From: CAZNOG01 sp964574635
Lineage (GTDB): Bacteria > Bacteroidota > Bacteroidia > Flavobacteriales_D > Cryomorphaceae
Assembly (NCBI GenBank): GCA_964574635.1
Contig: CAZNOG010000017.1
Span: 1 to 64,000 of the forward strand
Length of the DNA stretch: 64,000 bases
Reading direction: 5' to 3'
Within the stretch, counting starts at the first letter, position 1; each line of letters begins with the position of its first letter. Below, piece after piece: positions 17,568 through 24,860 of this stretch. The position numbers and the translations under genes were made by a program. The notes beneath the pieces are model-generated. The model searched no databases, had not been told where the DNA came from, and saw nothing but the letters and a program-made list of their open reading frames with translations.

Positions 17568-17721
17568 AAATGATTTTTGGCGAGTATTCAAATAAGCACT
17601 TTTCCGGTTCATTTATTTTTTCATTAATGATCCTCTTCCTGACCTCTTGTTCTGTGGAAAAGGTTGACCAATTGGAGGTGCCTGACATCAATGTGCAATT
17701 CTGCACGGATTGTACCCGCAG
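16884..17721 (+). repeat. Direct repeat, copy 2
   Basis: Second copy of the 15235-16072 segment, offset 1649. Identity breaks off abruptly inside the lipoprotein gene after the CTDC motif (codons CTDCTRR). Confidence 0.92.
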
Positions 17722-18478
17722 AGCGGACGTGGTACGTTATGAAAACAAACTGAGTTCGATTCTTATGACATTGTCGAGATTTAAAATAAGAAAGTTTTGG
17801 ACCAATCAGCAATATCCAATATCTGAAACTGAATATTTCAGATATACATCCGCATTGAGTTTCTGTGACTTTTATCAGAGAGAAAGTTTCGTTCCGTATT
17901 TTAATGAATACATTCTATATTGTTTCAAGCTCGATGAAGGAGAAAACTTATCAGATCCCCATGACACCCTTTTTATGAATACCTGGACCATCGAGTTCAA
18001 CTGCGGCACAGAGCCCTTCGGATACGACACCACCAAGGCTAATATAAAATATCTCTGGGAGGGAAGATATCCCGGTATGACCCCGGTCCGCGACGTTCCT
18101 TTGGATTCGTTCAAGCTCGGCTACTACTCCATTGTAAAATGGCTGTACGACCAAGAAACCGACCGATTTAAAGTGAAGCGAAAGAAGTATGAGCAGTTGG
18201 ATCACGATTACAGTAATCCGAGAATTGCCATGGATAACTTCGTTTTCGAAGACCCTTGGCAGGAGGAGTTTTTGTTCACTACATACGAGTTGATCGACAC
18301 GCAATCGAAAGCGAGATATGAGGATGCGGTGATGACCGTGGTGCCTTGCACGTTTGCTCCTATCGGATTGTACGAAGTTCGTCCTTCAAAAAGAATTTCC
18401 CATAGAGGAAAATACCACATCAACATCGCCGATATGGCCATCCGCGTGTACAAATACCCTCTCTACGAAGAACTTTGA
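17564..18478 (+). CDS. Lipoprotein B, diverged paralogue of lipoprotein A
   Basis: A 304-residue lipoprotein whose signal peptide, LTSC lipobox and first 24 or so mature residues match lipoprotein A almost exactly, because they lie in the duplicated segment. The next 80 or so residues are AT-rich and strongly diverged, then conserved blocks resume (FNCGTEPFGYDTT, SFKLGYYSIVKWL, EDPWQEEFLFT, YHINIADMAIRV). This mosaic of identity and divergence suggests diversification of one surface while the scaffold stays fixed, as expected if each copy counters a different lipase variant. The function is unproven. Confidence 0.72.
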   Translation: MKMIFGEYSNKHFSGSFIFSLMILFLTSCSVEKVDQLEVPDINVQFCTDCTRRADVVRYENKLSSILMTLSRFKIRKFWTNQQYPISETEYFRYTSALSFCDFYQRESFVPYFNEYILYCFKLDEGENLSDPHDTLFMNTWTIEFNCGTEPFGYDTTKANIKYLWEGRYPGMTPVRDVPLDSFKLGYYSIVKWLYDQETDRFKVKRKKYEQLDHDYSNPRIAMDNFVFEDPWQEEFLFTTYELIDTQSKARYEDAVMTVVPCTFAPIGLYEVRPSKRISHRGKYHINIADMAIRVYKYPLYEEL

Positions 18479-18604
18479 ATGAACAACAGCCGCTTTATAT
18501 ATCGCCTCCGGGATGATGTTGTCCAAATATCCGTGACCCTGCCGGGCGTCTTTAAACCCGTAAACGTGGACATTCCTGCACGAGGAGACGAGCACGCGCA
18601 TTGA
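18479..18604 (+). pseudogene. Third patatin-tail vestige (41 codons)
   Basis: It starts directly after lipoprotein B (TGAATG), as the 240-codon copy does after lipoprotein A, and begins MNNSRFIYRLRDDVVQIS before a segment matching patatin residues about 333-357 (LPGVFKPVNVD). It then ends early. It marks a third round of the same duplication or the ancestral end of the array. Confidence 0.8.
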
Positions 18605-18735
18605 AATTAATGCCAAGTCCCCCGGTCAAGGACGACCCAAATCAATTGTTCGAAGTGGTGGATTCTAATTTCACCGCCATAACCCTTTTACCCCGCCGGG
18701 GTGAAGGGGCATTTCCCAAAGGATTACCGTACCCG

Positions 18736-19863
18736 TCAGTTATTGAACATAACGGGCATCACCAGCATGAGGATGTCGCTTCCCGAATCTTCCTTCTGCA
18801 CGGGAAGGAGTATCCCCGCGCGGTTGGGACCATTGAGGTGGAACTCCACTTCATCGGTATCCAAGCTGCTCAGCATTTCGATCAAAAACTTGCTGTTGAA
18901 TCCGATTTCCATGTCCTCCCCGTTGAAACTGCAGTTCAATCGCTCGTAAGCCTCGTTGGAAAAATCGGTGTCCTCCGTCGTCAAACTCAATTCCGAACCT
19001 TCGATTCGAATACGAACCTGGTGGGTGGTTTTGTTTGAGAAAATCGATACGCGGCGCATGGCGTTCAGCATTGCTTTTCGATCCACGAGCAAACGATTGT
19101 GGTTGTCCTTGGGGATCACGGCCTCGTAATTGGGGTACTTTCCGTCTATCAACCTGCAAATCAACACGTTGTCATCGAATGAAAAGCGTGCGAATTTCTC
19201 ATCGAACTGCAATTCCACGTCCGAAGACGTCGTCATCAGGATGTTCTTGAGCTGGTTGAGGGGTTTTTTGGCAAGGATCAAGGTAGAGCTCTTATCCGCC
19301 TTCTGATCGTTCAAGGTAAAGCGCACCAATTTATGCGCATCGGTGGCTACGAACCGAAGGTATTCCGGCGTAAACTCGCAGTAGACGCCCGACATCACGG
19401 GGCGCATTTCGTCTATGGCGGTGGCGAAAAGCGTGTTTTGGATTCCATCCACCAGCACGGAGGCCGGCATTTTCACCACCGAAATTTTGTCTTCTTCCAA
19501 TTCGGGGTTTTTGGGGAATTCATCCGCCGGGTAGCCGGCCATCCTGAATTTCCCCGAACTGCTGGAAATCTCCACCGAGCTCTGGCTCTCGTTGATGGTG
19601 AACGTCAGGGGCTGCTCCGGCAACGTTTTGAGAAAATCCATAAGAGTACGGGCCTGCACCGCCATGGAACCCGCTTCTTCGGCCTTCACCGCCAAGGTTG
19701 TGTTCATGGTGGTTTCGAGATCGCACACCGTTACGGTCAGTTGATCGTTGTCCACTTCAAACAGAAAATTGTCCAAAATGGGAAGAGAATTGTTCGTGGA
19801 TATCACACCGCCAATGGCTTGGAGATTTTTGAGCAATTCGGAAGAAGAAACAATAAACTTCAT
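18736..19863 (-). CDS. dnaN: DnaN, DNA polymerase III sliding clamp (beta subunit)
   Basis: The processivity clamp of the replicative polymerase, 375 residues, the usual length, made of three repeated clamp domains. Family features include MKFIVSSSELLKNLQAIGGVI at the start, LPILDNFLFE, YCEFTPEYLRFVATDAHKLVR in the middle domain, SIFSNKTTHQVRIRI, and the conserved end LMLVMPVMFNN (usually MPVML). It is the last gene of the gldF-gldG-DUF4340-dnaN run, but a -7 box of its own lies in the 92-base gap before it, so clamp expression need not follow the gliding genes. Confidence 0.97.
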   Translation of the reverse strand: MKFIVSSSELLKNLQAIGGVISTNNSLPILDNFLFEVDNDQLTVTVCDLETTMNTTLAVKAEEAGSMAVQARTLMDFLKTLPEQPLTFTINESQSSVEISSSSGKFRMAGYPADEFPKNPELEEDKISVVKMPASVLVDGIQNTLFATAIDEMRPVMSGVYCEFTPEYLRFVATDAHKLVRFTLNDQKADKSSTLILAKKPLNQLKNILMTTSSDVELQFDEKFARFSFDDNVLICRLIDGKYPNYEAVIPKDNHNRLLVDRKAMLNAMRRVSIFSNKTTHQVRIRIEGSELSLTTEDTDFSNEAYERLNCSFNGEDMEIGFNSKFLIEMLSSLDTDEVEFHLNGPNRAGILLPVQKEDSGSDILMLVMPVMFNN

Positions 19864-19900
19864 ACTTTCTACGGGTTAAGGGGCATCTTGGCCTCGGCGA

Positions 19901-19908
19901 CAAATATA
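19901..19908 (-). promoter_or_regulatory. Putative -7 box of dnaN
   Basis: TATATTTG on the minus strand, 37 bases before the dnaN start codon. The nearest TTG is too close to serve as a standard -33 element. Confidence 0.5.
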
Positions 19909-19955
19909 ATTAATGTTGTCAATGGCGCCCTTGGCCAAACACGGATTTTCCGCTT

Positions 19956-20969
19956 TCATCGCGGATTGAACGCGCGAATGGTCGCGCCGAACTTGTCCCA
20001 TACGTACCGTTGGGCCAAAGCCAACTCCCCTTCGTCCATGGACGCGTAGATACGCTCCCCGTCGGGCACGAAGCCTTCCGCATCCAGAGGAGGGTGGGGA
20101 TCGGATTTGGGCCACAACACGATGCGGTGATCTTTCTCCCGGTCTTTGATCCTGATGATCTGGTACGGCATCGTGGCGCGCACGCTGTCTTCTTGAGCCT
20201 CGGTCAGCCCCGTTCGGAAGTTTTCGAAAGCCAGCATTTTGAAATTCAGCATGTAGTCTTTGACGATGGTGGTGTCGAACGCGCTCACGGGCCTGTTTGA
20301 CCCGGCACGGTACAAACTGATGTCGTTTCCTCCTCCGTATGTGATGCGGAAAGAAGAATCGGGCTCGGCCGGGTATTCCACCGTGATTTCCTCCAAGTCC
20401 ATATCGGGGTATTCGAGGAGGATGACGCTCCTCCACTCGTTCAAGTCGGTGAAAAAACGCGTATTGAGCACCCCGATAAATCCTTTGAGATCCATGACGT
20501 AGGGTTCCGCCGCACGCCCGCCTCTCGGGGTTTCCAACAGCATGTAGGTTCCTTTGTTGTCTATGGTCGGGTGGCCCACGTACCACGTTTTGATGCGCTT
20601 GCCGTCCCGGTCGTAAATGTCGACCTTCTTGCTGTCGGCGGCCATAACTCGGTTTACTTCTTCTTGGGCGTTTTTGCTCACCGGCCTCTGCACGTATATG
20701 TTGCGGAAGGTCATGAGCAACACGTCGACCGCGTCGGTTCTCGCCGGGTATTGTCCGTTGAGAATCCAGTCTTCGCCTCTTCCCCTCTCCACGGTGATGA
20801 CGCGGCCGGCGCGATCGGCGATGACGATTTTTCCCACACTCGAGGTGTCTTCGATTTCAAAATCGGTGGCCGCCCGCACGGACGTACGGTAAGTGTCTTG
20901 GAAAAACGCCATATACGCCGCCCAACCGATTACACCGAGAAATATGATCCACAGAAATACCTTTTTCAT
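19956..20969 (-). CDS. DUF4340-like membrane-anchored protein
   Basis: A 337-residue protein with one N-terminal membrane helix (about 4-22) and an exported domain. The opening after the helix (FEIEDTSSVGKIVIADRAG, then ITVERGRGEDWILNGQYPARTDAVDVLL) fits the DUF4340 pattern, which is often found next to Gld-type ABC exporter genes. The later part contains a YVGHPTIDNKGTYMLLE segment typical of Bacteroidota relatives. It lies 24 bases after gldG in the same orientation, so a joint role with the GldFG complex is likely, but its biochemical role is not known. Confidence 0.7.
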   Translation of the reverse strand: MKKVFLWIIFLGVIGWAAYMAFFQDTYRTSVRAATDFEIEDTSSVGKIVIADRAGRVITVERGRGEDWILNGQYPARTDAVDVLLMTFRNIYVQRPVSKNAQEEVNRVMAADSKKVDIYDRDGKRIKTWYVGHPTIDNKGTYMLLETPRGGRAAEPYVMDLKGFIGVLNTRFFTDLNEWRSVILLEYPDMDLEEITVEYPAEPDSSFRITYGGGNDISLYRAGSNRPVSAFDTTIVKDYMLNFKMLAFENFRTGLTEAQEDSVRATMPYQIIRIKDREKDHRIVLWPKSDPHPPLDAEGFVPDGERIYASMDEGELALAQRYVWDKFGATIRAFNPR

Positions 20970-20993
20970 GTTTACTTCGATTTATTCATCGCC

Positions 20994-22721
20994 TCATTTT
21001 CGGTAGCGTTTCCTTCGAATCCACCACTGCGCCAAACCGAGTAGCAGCGTCAAAACCACCGGCAGGGCTACATTGGCGACTTGCCACGAGTACCGGCCTT
21101 CCGAAATGCGTTGTTCGTCCAACTTCCTCACCACCACGGTCCGCGACCGCACGTCAATCAAACTCTCATCGCCGAGAAGATAGTTCATCGCATTGACCAA
21201 CAGCTCTTTGTTTCCGTATATCTTCCGCCCTACGATGGGGTCGAAACCCAGTTCCCGGAACTTCGTCCGATCGGGACTTACCGGATTTCTCGCGATGTCG
21301 CCGTCGGCGATGACGATCTGGCGCGTGAACACGCTTTTCTCCCGAAAATCGAACCGCGATTCTTCCAACATGGCGGGAGCCAGTCGATTGGCGAAATTAC
21401 TGGTAAACTCTCCTTCGAGGAGTACGGCAACCGGTTGGTTCGGACTGTTGGATTCGCCGAAGTTCGGGTCGATGGACACGATATTGAAGCTCACCCGCGC
21501 CGGCGACCGCAGTATGCGTGTGTATGGCGAGGTGGTCAACAGAATACGTTTGGAAATGCCCGGCGCCTCGACCGTATCGATGCTGCTGATAAACTCCGTG
21601 TGAATGGGATCGACGTTGGCCACGATGGGATGAGAGGAGGTGGGGATGAGCACCGGTTCAAAATACCAAGGAAACAACTCTTGACGCTCATTGCCCCGTG
21701 GCCCGGTCATCAATGCGATGGGCGCACAGGTGCGGTCGAGGAGCAAATTCCTGTTCAAGCGCACGCCGTAATTGAAGAGCATGTCCTCCAAATTGGTATT
21801 CAACGGCAAGGCCATGGTAACGTCCGACGTCATCAGGCTGTCCAAGCTTACCTGCATCGGATCGATCATCCACAGCACGCGTCCGCCCAGCATGATGAAC
21901 TGGTCGATCAGGTACTTGTCGCGCTCGCTGAAAGCCGTATCGGGTTTCGCCACCACAATGGCCGAGTACTTGTTCACCCGTTTGCCCTCTCCGGCGATGT
22001 TCCGGCTCAACGCGTCGAGCATCCCGCCGATCTCGATGCGCTCCACGTCGTAAAATTTCGACAACTCCCGTCGGATATCCCCGGTTTCTATCGCCGACAA
22101 TTCCCCGTGACCTTCGATAAACGCGATCTTGTCGCGTTCCGATTTTCCCGCCTGGTAAATGGCGTTGACAAGAGAATACTCAAGGTTGTTGATGGCGCGG
22201 TTCACCATTTCGGCATCCGTGGCCCTTTCTTGGTTCCGCAATATTTGGAGAGGCACTTCCCGGTTGTTGTACGACACCAGCGCGCCCGGAAACAAAATCC
22301 GCTCGGTCACTCCGTCGCCATCGCGCATTTGCAGCACCGTGTACGACAGCCCCTTTTCCACCAATTCCGCGTACATTTCATCCCTCGACTTCCTGTCGGG
22401 TGCTTCTCCCGGGTTGATGAATTCGTATTGGATGTTGTCGCCCGCATAGGCGCGCATCTCATCCAATTTGTCTTTGATGGCCCGCTGCAAACGGCGGTAA
22501 TCGGCGGGAAATTCTCCGGCGAGGTAGACCTTGACGTATACCACGTCGTCGAGATTCTCCACCAAGTCGACCGTGGTGGGAGTCAAAGTGTGGCGCTTTT
22601 CGGAGGTGAGGTCGAAACGCGCGAAGCTCAATGAACCGATGTAGGCGAGTGCCAGGAAGAACAGCACCGATGCCGTGGTTTCCAGAAAATTGGTGGCCCT
22701 ATTGGAACGCAGTTTCTTCAT
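20994..22721 (-). CDS. gldG: GldG, gliding-motility ABC transporter auxiliary/substrate-binding protein
   Basis: A 575-residue protein with an N-terminal membrane helix (about 13-34) and a C-terminal one (about 549-566) ending in RRKRYRK, enclosing a large periplasmic ABC-type_uncharacterised (GldG/IFT52-like) domain. Signature segments are FDLTSEKRHTLTP near the start, VYVKVYLAGEFPADYRRLQ, FIEGHGELS and GGRVLWMIDPM. In Flavobacterium johnsoniae GldG with GldF and the ATPase GldA was described as required for gliding; the ATPase gene is not in this window. The gap to gldF is three bases. Confidence 0.93.
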   Translation of the reverse strand: MKKLRSNRATNFLETTASVLFFLALAYIGSLSFARFDLTSEKRHTLTPTTVDLVENLDDVVYVKVYLAGEFPADYRRLQRAIKDKLDEMRAYAGDNIQYEFINPGEAPDRKSRDEMYAELVEKGLSYTVLQMRDGDGVTERILFPGALVSYNNREVPLQILRNQERATDAEMVNRAINNLEYSLVNAIYQAGKSERDKIAFIEGHGELSAIETGDIRRELSKFYDVERIEIGGMLDALSRNIAGEGKRVNKYSAIVVAKPDTAFSERDKYLIDQFIMLGGRVLWMIDPMQVSLDSLMTSDVTMALPLNTNLEDMLFNYGVRLNRNLLLDRTCAPIALMTGPRGNERQELFPWYFEPVLIPTSSHPIVANVDPIHTEFISSIDTVEAPGISKRILLTTSPYTRILRSPARVSFNIVSIDPNFGESNSPNQPVAVLLEGEFTSNFANRLAPAMLEESRFDFREKSVFTRQIVIADGDIARNPVSPDRTKFRELGFDPIVGRKIYGNKELLVNAMNYLLGDESLIDVRSRTVVVRKLDEQRISEGRYSWQVANVALPVVLTLLLGLAQWWIRRKRYRK

Positions 22722-22724
22722 GAA

Positions 22725-23459
22725 TCAGGATCCTTTTCTGGTTTGCAGCACACCTCTGGTCAGCGATACGAAGATGCCCACCAGTGCGACGAAATAGACC
22801 ACGTCCCGGGTATCGATGACCCCGCGACTCATCGAGCCGTAGTGCATCGTAATGGACAATTGCTGAAGCACGCTGTCCAAAGTGCCGAAGTATTCGAAAT
22901 CGGCGAGCAGGTCCAAACCGCTGTAACAAATAAAGCACATCAGCAGAGCGAGGATAAACGCCACCACCTGGTTGTCGGTCAGGGCCGAGGCGAAAATCCC
23001 GATGGCCGTAAAGCCGCTGCCGAGAAAAAACAAACCGAGGTAGGAACCCCAGGTGCCGCCCACGTCCAAATTGCCCGGAGGATTGCCCAGTTGCCACACG
23101 CTGTACACGTATATCAAGGTAGGCAACAGGGAGAGCAGTACCAGCACCACCCCCGCGAGGTACTTTGCCAAGATCACCTGCAAATCGGTGAGGGGCCGCG
23201 TAAAAAGAAGTTCGATGGTGCCCGTTCGCCTCTCCTCCGAGAAAGACCGCATGGTAATGGCCGGAACCAAAAACATGAAAACCCAGGGCGCCACGTAAAA
23301 AAGTGTGTCCAAAGTGGCGTACCCTTGATCCAGCACATTCAGGTTTCCGGGAAAACCCCACATAAACAGCCCTGTAAGCAAGAGAAATACGCCGATTACG
23401 ACGTATCCGATCACCGAACTCAGAAACACACGAATTTCTTTCAAAAGCAGTGCACCCAT
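22725..23459 (-). CDS. gldF: GldF, gliding-motility ABC transporter permease
   Basis: A 244-residue ABC-2 type permease with six hydrophobic segments and the family opening MGALLLKEIRVFLSSVIGYV, then MRSFSEERRTGTIELLFTRPLTD, the cytoplasmic coupling segment conserved in GldF and Nos-type permeases. It acts in the inner membrane with GldG and an ATPase. First gene of the operon, with a clear -7 box 24 bases upstream. Confidence 0.94.
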   Translation of the reverse strand: MGALLLKEIRVFLSSVIGYVVIGVFLLLTGLFMWGFPGNLNVLDQGYATLDTLFYVAPWVFMFLVPAITMRSFSEERRTGTIELLFTRPLTDLQVILAKYLAGVVLVLLSLLPTLIYVYSVWQLGNPPGNLDVGGTWGSYLGLFFLGSGFTAIGIFASALTDNQVVAFILALLMCFICYSGLDLLADFEYFGTLDSVLQQLSITMHYGSMSRGVIDTRDVVYFVALVGIFVSLTRGVLQTRKGS

Positions 23460-23482
23460 ACCGCGTTTTGGAATTTAACCTG

Positions 23483-23490
23483 CAAAGATA
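23483..23490 (-). promoter_or_regulatory. Putative -7 box of the gldF operon
   Basis: TATCTTTG on the minus strand, 24 bases before the gldF start codon; no matching TTG element at the standard distance is seen. Confidence 0.5.
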
Positions 23491-23612
23491 AGGTTTTGCA
23501 GCCGAGGCCACGCGTCGTGCACGCGTTTCCGCGACAACGGGAAACCTTCTTTTTCTCACCCGCCGGGAGCGCCCACCGAAATTCTGAAATCGGAAAAAAT
23601 GCGTGGATTTCC

Positions 23613-23927
23613 CTACCTCGACGCCTCGAGCAACGCGTCGATTCTTCGCGAAAGCTCTTTGTCCCTGTCCTTCACCACACCTCCGGCATCGTGGGTGCTC
23701 AGCCTGATTTCCAGCTTATTGTACTCGTTTTTCCACGTCGGGTGGTGCTGCATCCTCTCCGCTTCCATTGCCACACGGGTCATGAAGCCGAAGGCCTCCG
23801 AAAAATTTTCAAACTCGAATTTTTTCACCAAATTCCCATCGCGTTCCGTCCAAGAATCCATGATTTTGCGTTTTAATTCGTCGCTGTCATTCCAACCATC
23901 AACAAGAAATTGGTCGGCCGTGTTCAA
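23613..23927 (-). CDS. Pterin-4a-carbinolamine dehydratase family protein
   Basis: A 104-residue protein of the PCD/DCoH fold. Visible motifs are FEFENFSEAFGFMTRVAMEAERMQHHP and the family signature LSTHDAGGVVKDRDKELSRRID, with the catalytic His pair in the HHP motif and the His of THD. It dehydrates 4a-hydroxytetrahydropterin in pterin recycling. The family norm is 75-100 residues, so translation could start at an internal ATG near 23861 (MDSWTERDG). It is monocistronic, and no aromatic amino acid hydroxylase is nearby. Confidence 0.85.
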   Translation of the reverse strand: MNTADQFLVDGWNDSDELKRKIMDSWTERDGNLVKKFEFENFSEAFGFMTRVAMEAERMQHHPTWKNEYNKLEIRLSTHDAGGVVKDRDKELSRRIDALLEASR

Positions 23928-24055
23928 CCCCGAAAGTGCCGTTTCGCATTCGGTTTTTTGGCGCGCCCCCGGGATCTACTTTTTTTGGGAGTCCTCCATT
24001 GCATCCACATCGGACGGTACATCCCGTTGCCCTCACCACGTCGGGGTCGGTCTTC

Positions 24056-24168
24056 GGGCTGTATGCCACTTGGCCATGGGGCGGGTCGCAACGTTGGTGC
24101 ACGGGCTTCTGCCGTCGCCGTGCACCGACGGCGCTCCGCAACCCATAGCCCGAGTGGCGATGCCGCCC
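24056..24168. repeat. Long imperfect hairpin of about 113 nt
   Basis: The apical stem is 13 bp (24092-24104 with 24118-24130, one G-U). Below it 24083-24086 pairs with 24141-24144, 24065-24073 with 24150-24158 (nine pairs, one G-U), and 24056-24064 with 24160-24168 with one mismatch and a G-U. Read on the minus strand, the hairpin comes after the dispersed motif, as it does in the 7.7-8.0 kb gap. Confidence 0.65.
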
Positions 24169-24199
24169 TTCGCCCTCGCGCGTGCAGTGATCGTCCCAT

Positions 24200-24221
24200 C
24201 GAGCCACACCCACAAAAACCC
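24200..24221 (-). repeat. Dispersed GGGTTTTTGTGGG motif, copy 2
   Basis: On the minus strand GGGTTTTTGTGGGTGTGGCTCG. It shares 20 of 22 bases with copy 1, and a 21-base stretch ending in the motif is identical to the copy at 37146. Confidence 0.75.
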
Positions 24222-24385
24222 AAAACACCCTGCTTCGCCTGTTCGCATGGGGAGTGAACGGTTGCGAAAGCCCTCGGTTTTCGCCTGAAAATCAGATTCC
24301 GGGACGTGGTCGTCGACTCTATTGCCCCGTAGTTTTTACTCGTTCTAAATTTCTTGGAGCGAATGGTTTCTACCTTCCGAATGAG

Positions 24386-24393
24386 TAAATTTG
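24386..24393 (+). promoter_or_regulatory. -7-like box abutting the His-rich gene
   Basis: TAAATTTG matches TAnnTTTG but ends only six bases before the ATG at 24400, so transcription from it would give a nearly leaderless message. It overlaps an in-frame TTG at 24391, which is therefore not the start. Confidence 0.35.
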
Positions 24394-24399
24394 CGATGT

Positions 24400-24795
24400 A
24401 TGAAGGTGCTGCTCACATACCTTTTTTCCACCTTGGTATTGCTGCAAAGTCTGCATATCGACGTGCGGGATATCATGGGTTTGCGTGACTTTATCGCCCA
24501 CGCCAAATATCACAAGCAATCCCACGACGACGATTTTGCCGATTTTCTTTCAAAGCATTACGGGCGGAAAAAACACGAGCACCATCAAAAAAATCAAGAG
24601 GAACATCACGAACACGAAAAACTGCCATTTTCGAATTGTTCCATTCCCAATGCACCCTTCTTTCTGCCTGAGCAAAAGGTGATTACAGAACCCAGTCGCC
24701 TCATTCCCATCGAAAGGGAAAATAATTTCGGCTATCGAATCAACTACGTTTCCCCGGCGCTTTTCGATATTTTTCAGCCACCTAAAACGGCATAA
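24400..24795 (+). CDS. His-rich secreted small protein of the metal efflux operon
   Basis: A 131-residue protein with a hydrophobic N-terminal segment (MKVLLTYLFSTLVLLQ) resembling a signal peptide, and a histidine/glutamate cluster KKHEHHQKNQEEHHEHEK near residues 65-85 that looks able to bind divalent metals. No catalytic motif is seen. Proteins of this kind commonly precede CzcA-type pumps in Bacteroidota. It lies 65 bases before the pump gene in the same direction. A role in metal sensing or buffering in the periplasm is inferred from its composition and context. Confidence 0.75.
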   Translation: MKVLLTYLFSTLVLLQSLHIDVRDIMGLRDFIAHAKYHKQSHDDDFADFLSKHYGRKKHEHHQKNQEEHHEHEKLPFSNCSIPNAPFFLPEQKVITEPSRLIPIERENNFGYRINYVSPALFDIFQPPKTA

Positions 24796-24860
24796 TACAT
24801 CCGGTTTTTAAGCGGTGTTTGCGCTCAAACACCCCCATTTAAACTTTCAACACATGTGTT

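Larger units (their letters stand above)
23928..24385. other. GC-rich gap with a structured element and dispersed motif
   Basis: About 460 bases with no supported gene. Several overlapping frames are open in all directions, but their products are Arg/Pro/Cys-rich without any recognisable domain, as expected for GC-rich noncoding sequence. The gap holds a long imperfect hairpin (24056-24168) and copy 2 of the dispersed motif. Confidence 0.6.

Noticed and set aside
15235..17721. The 0.8 kb direct repeat as a pair of insertion sequences
   Set aside because: No transposase and no terminal inverted repeats; the repeat is made of patatin and lipoprotein coding sequence.
21081..22634. 517-codon plus-strand open frame opposite gldG
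   Set aside because: Antisense shadow; rich in Arg, His and Gln with no domain, while gldG fits its family over its full length.
23899..24257. Overlapping open frames on both strands in the GC-rich gap
   Set aside because: Several frames are open at once, which is typical of GC-rich noncoding DNA; none has a domain or a supported start.
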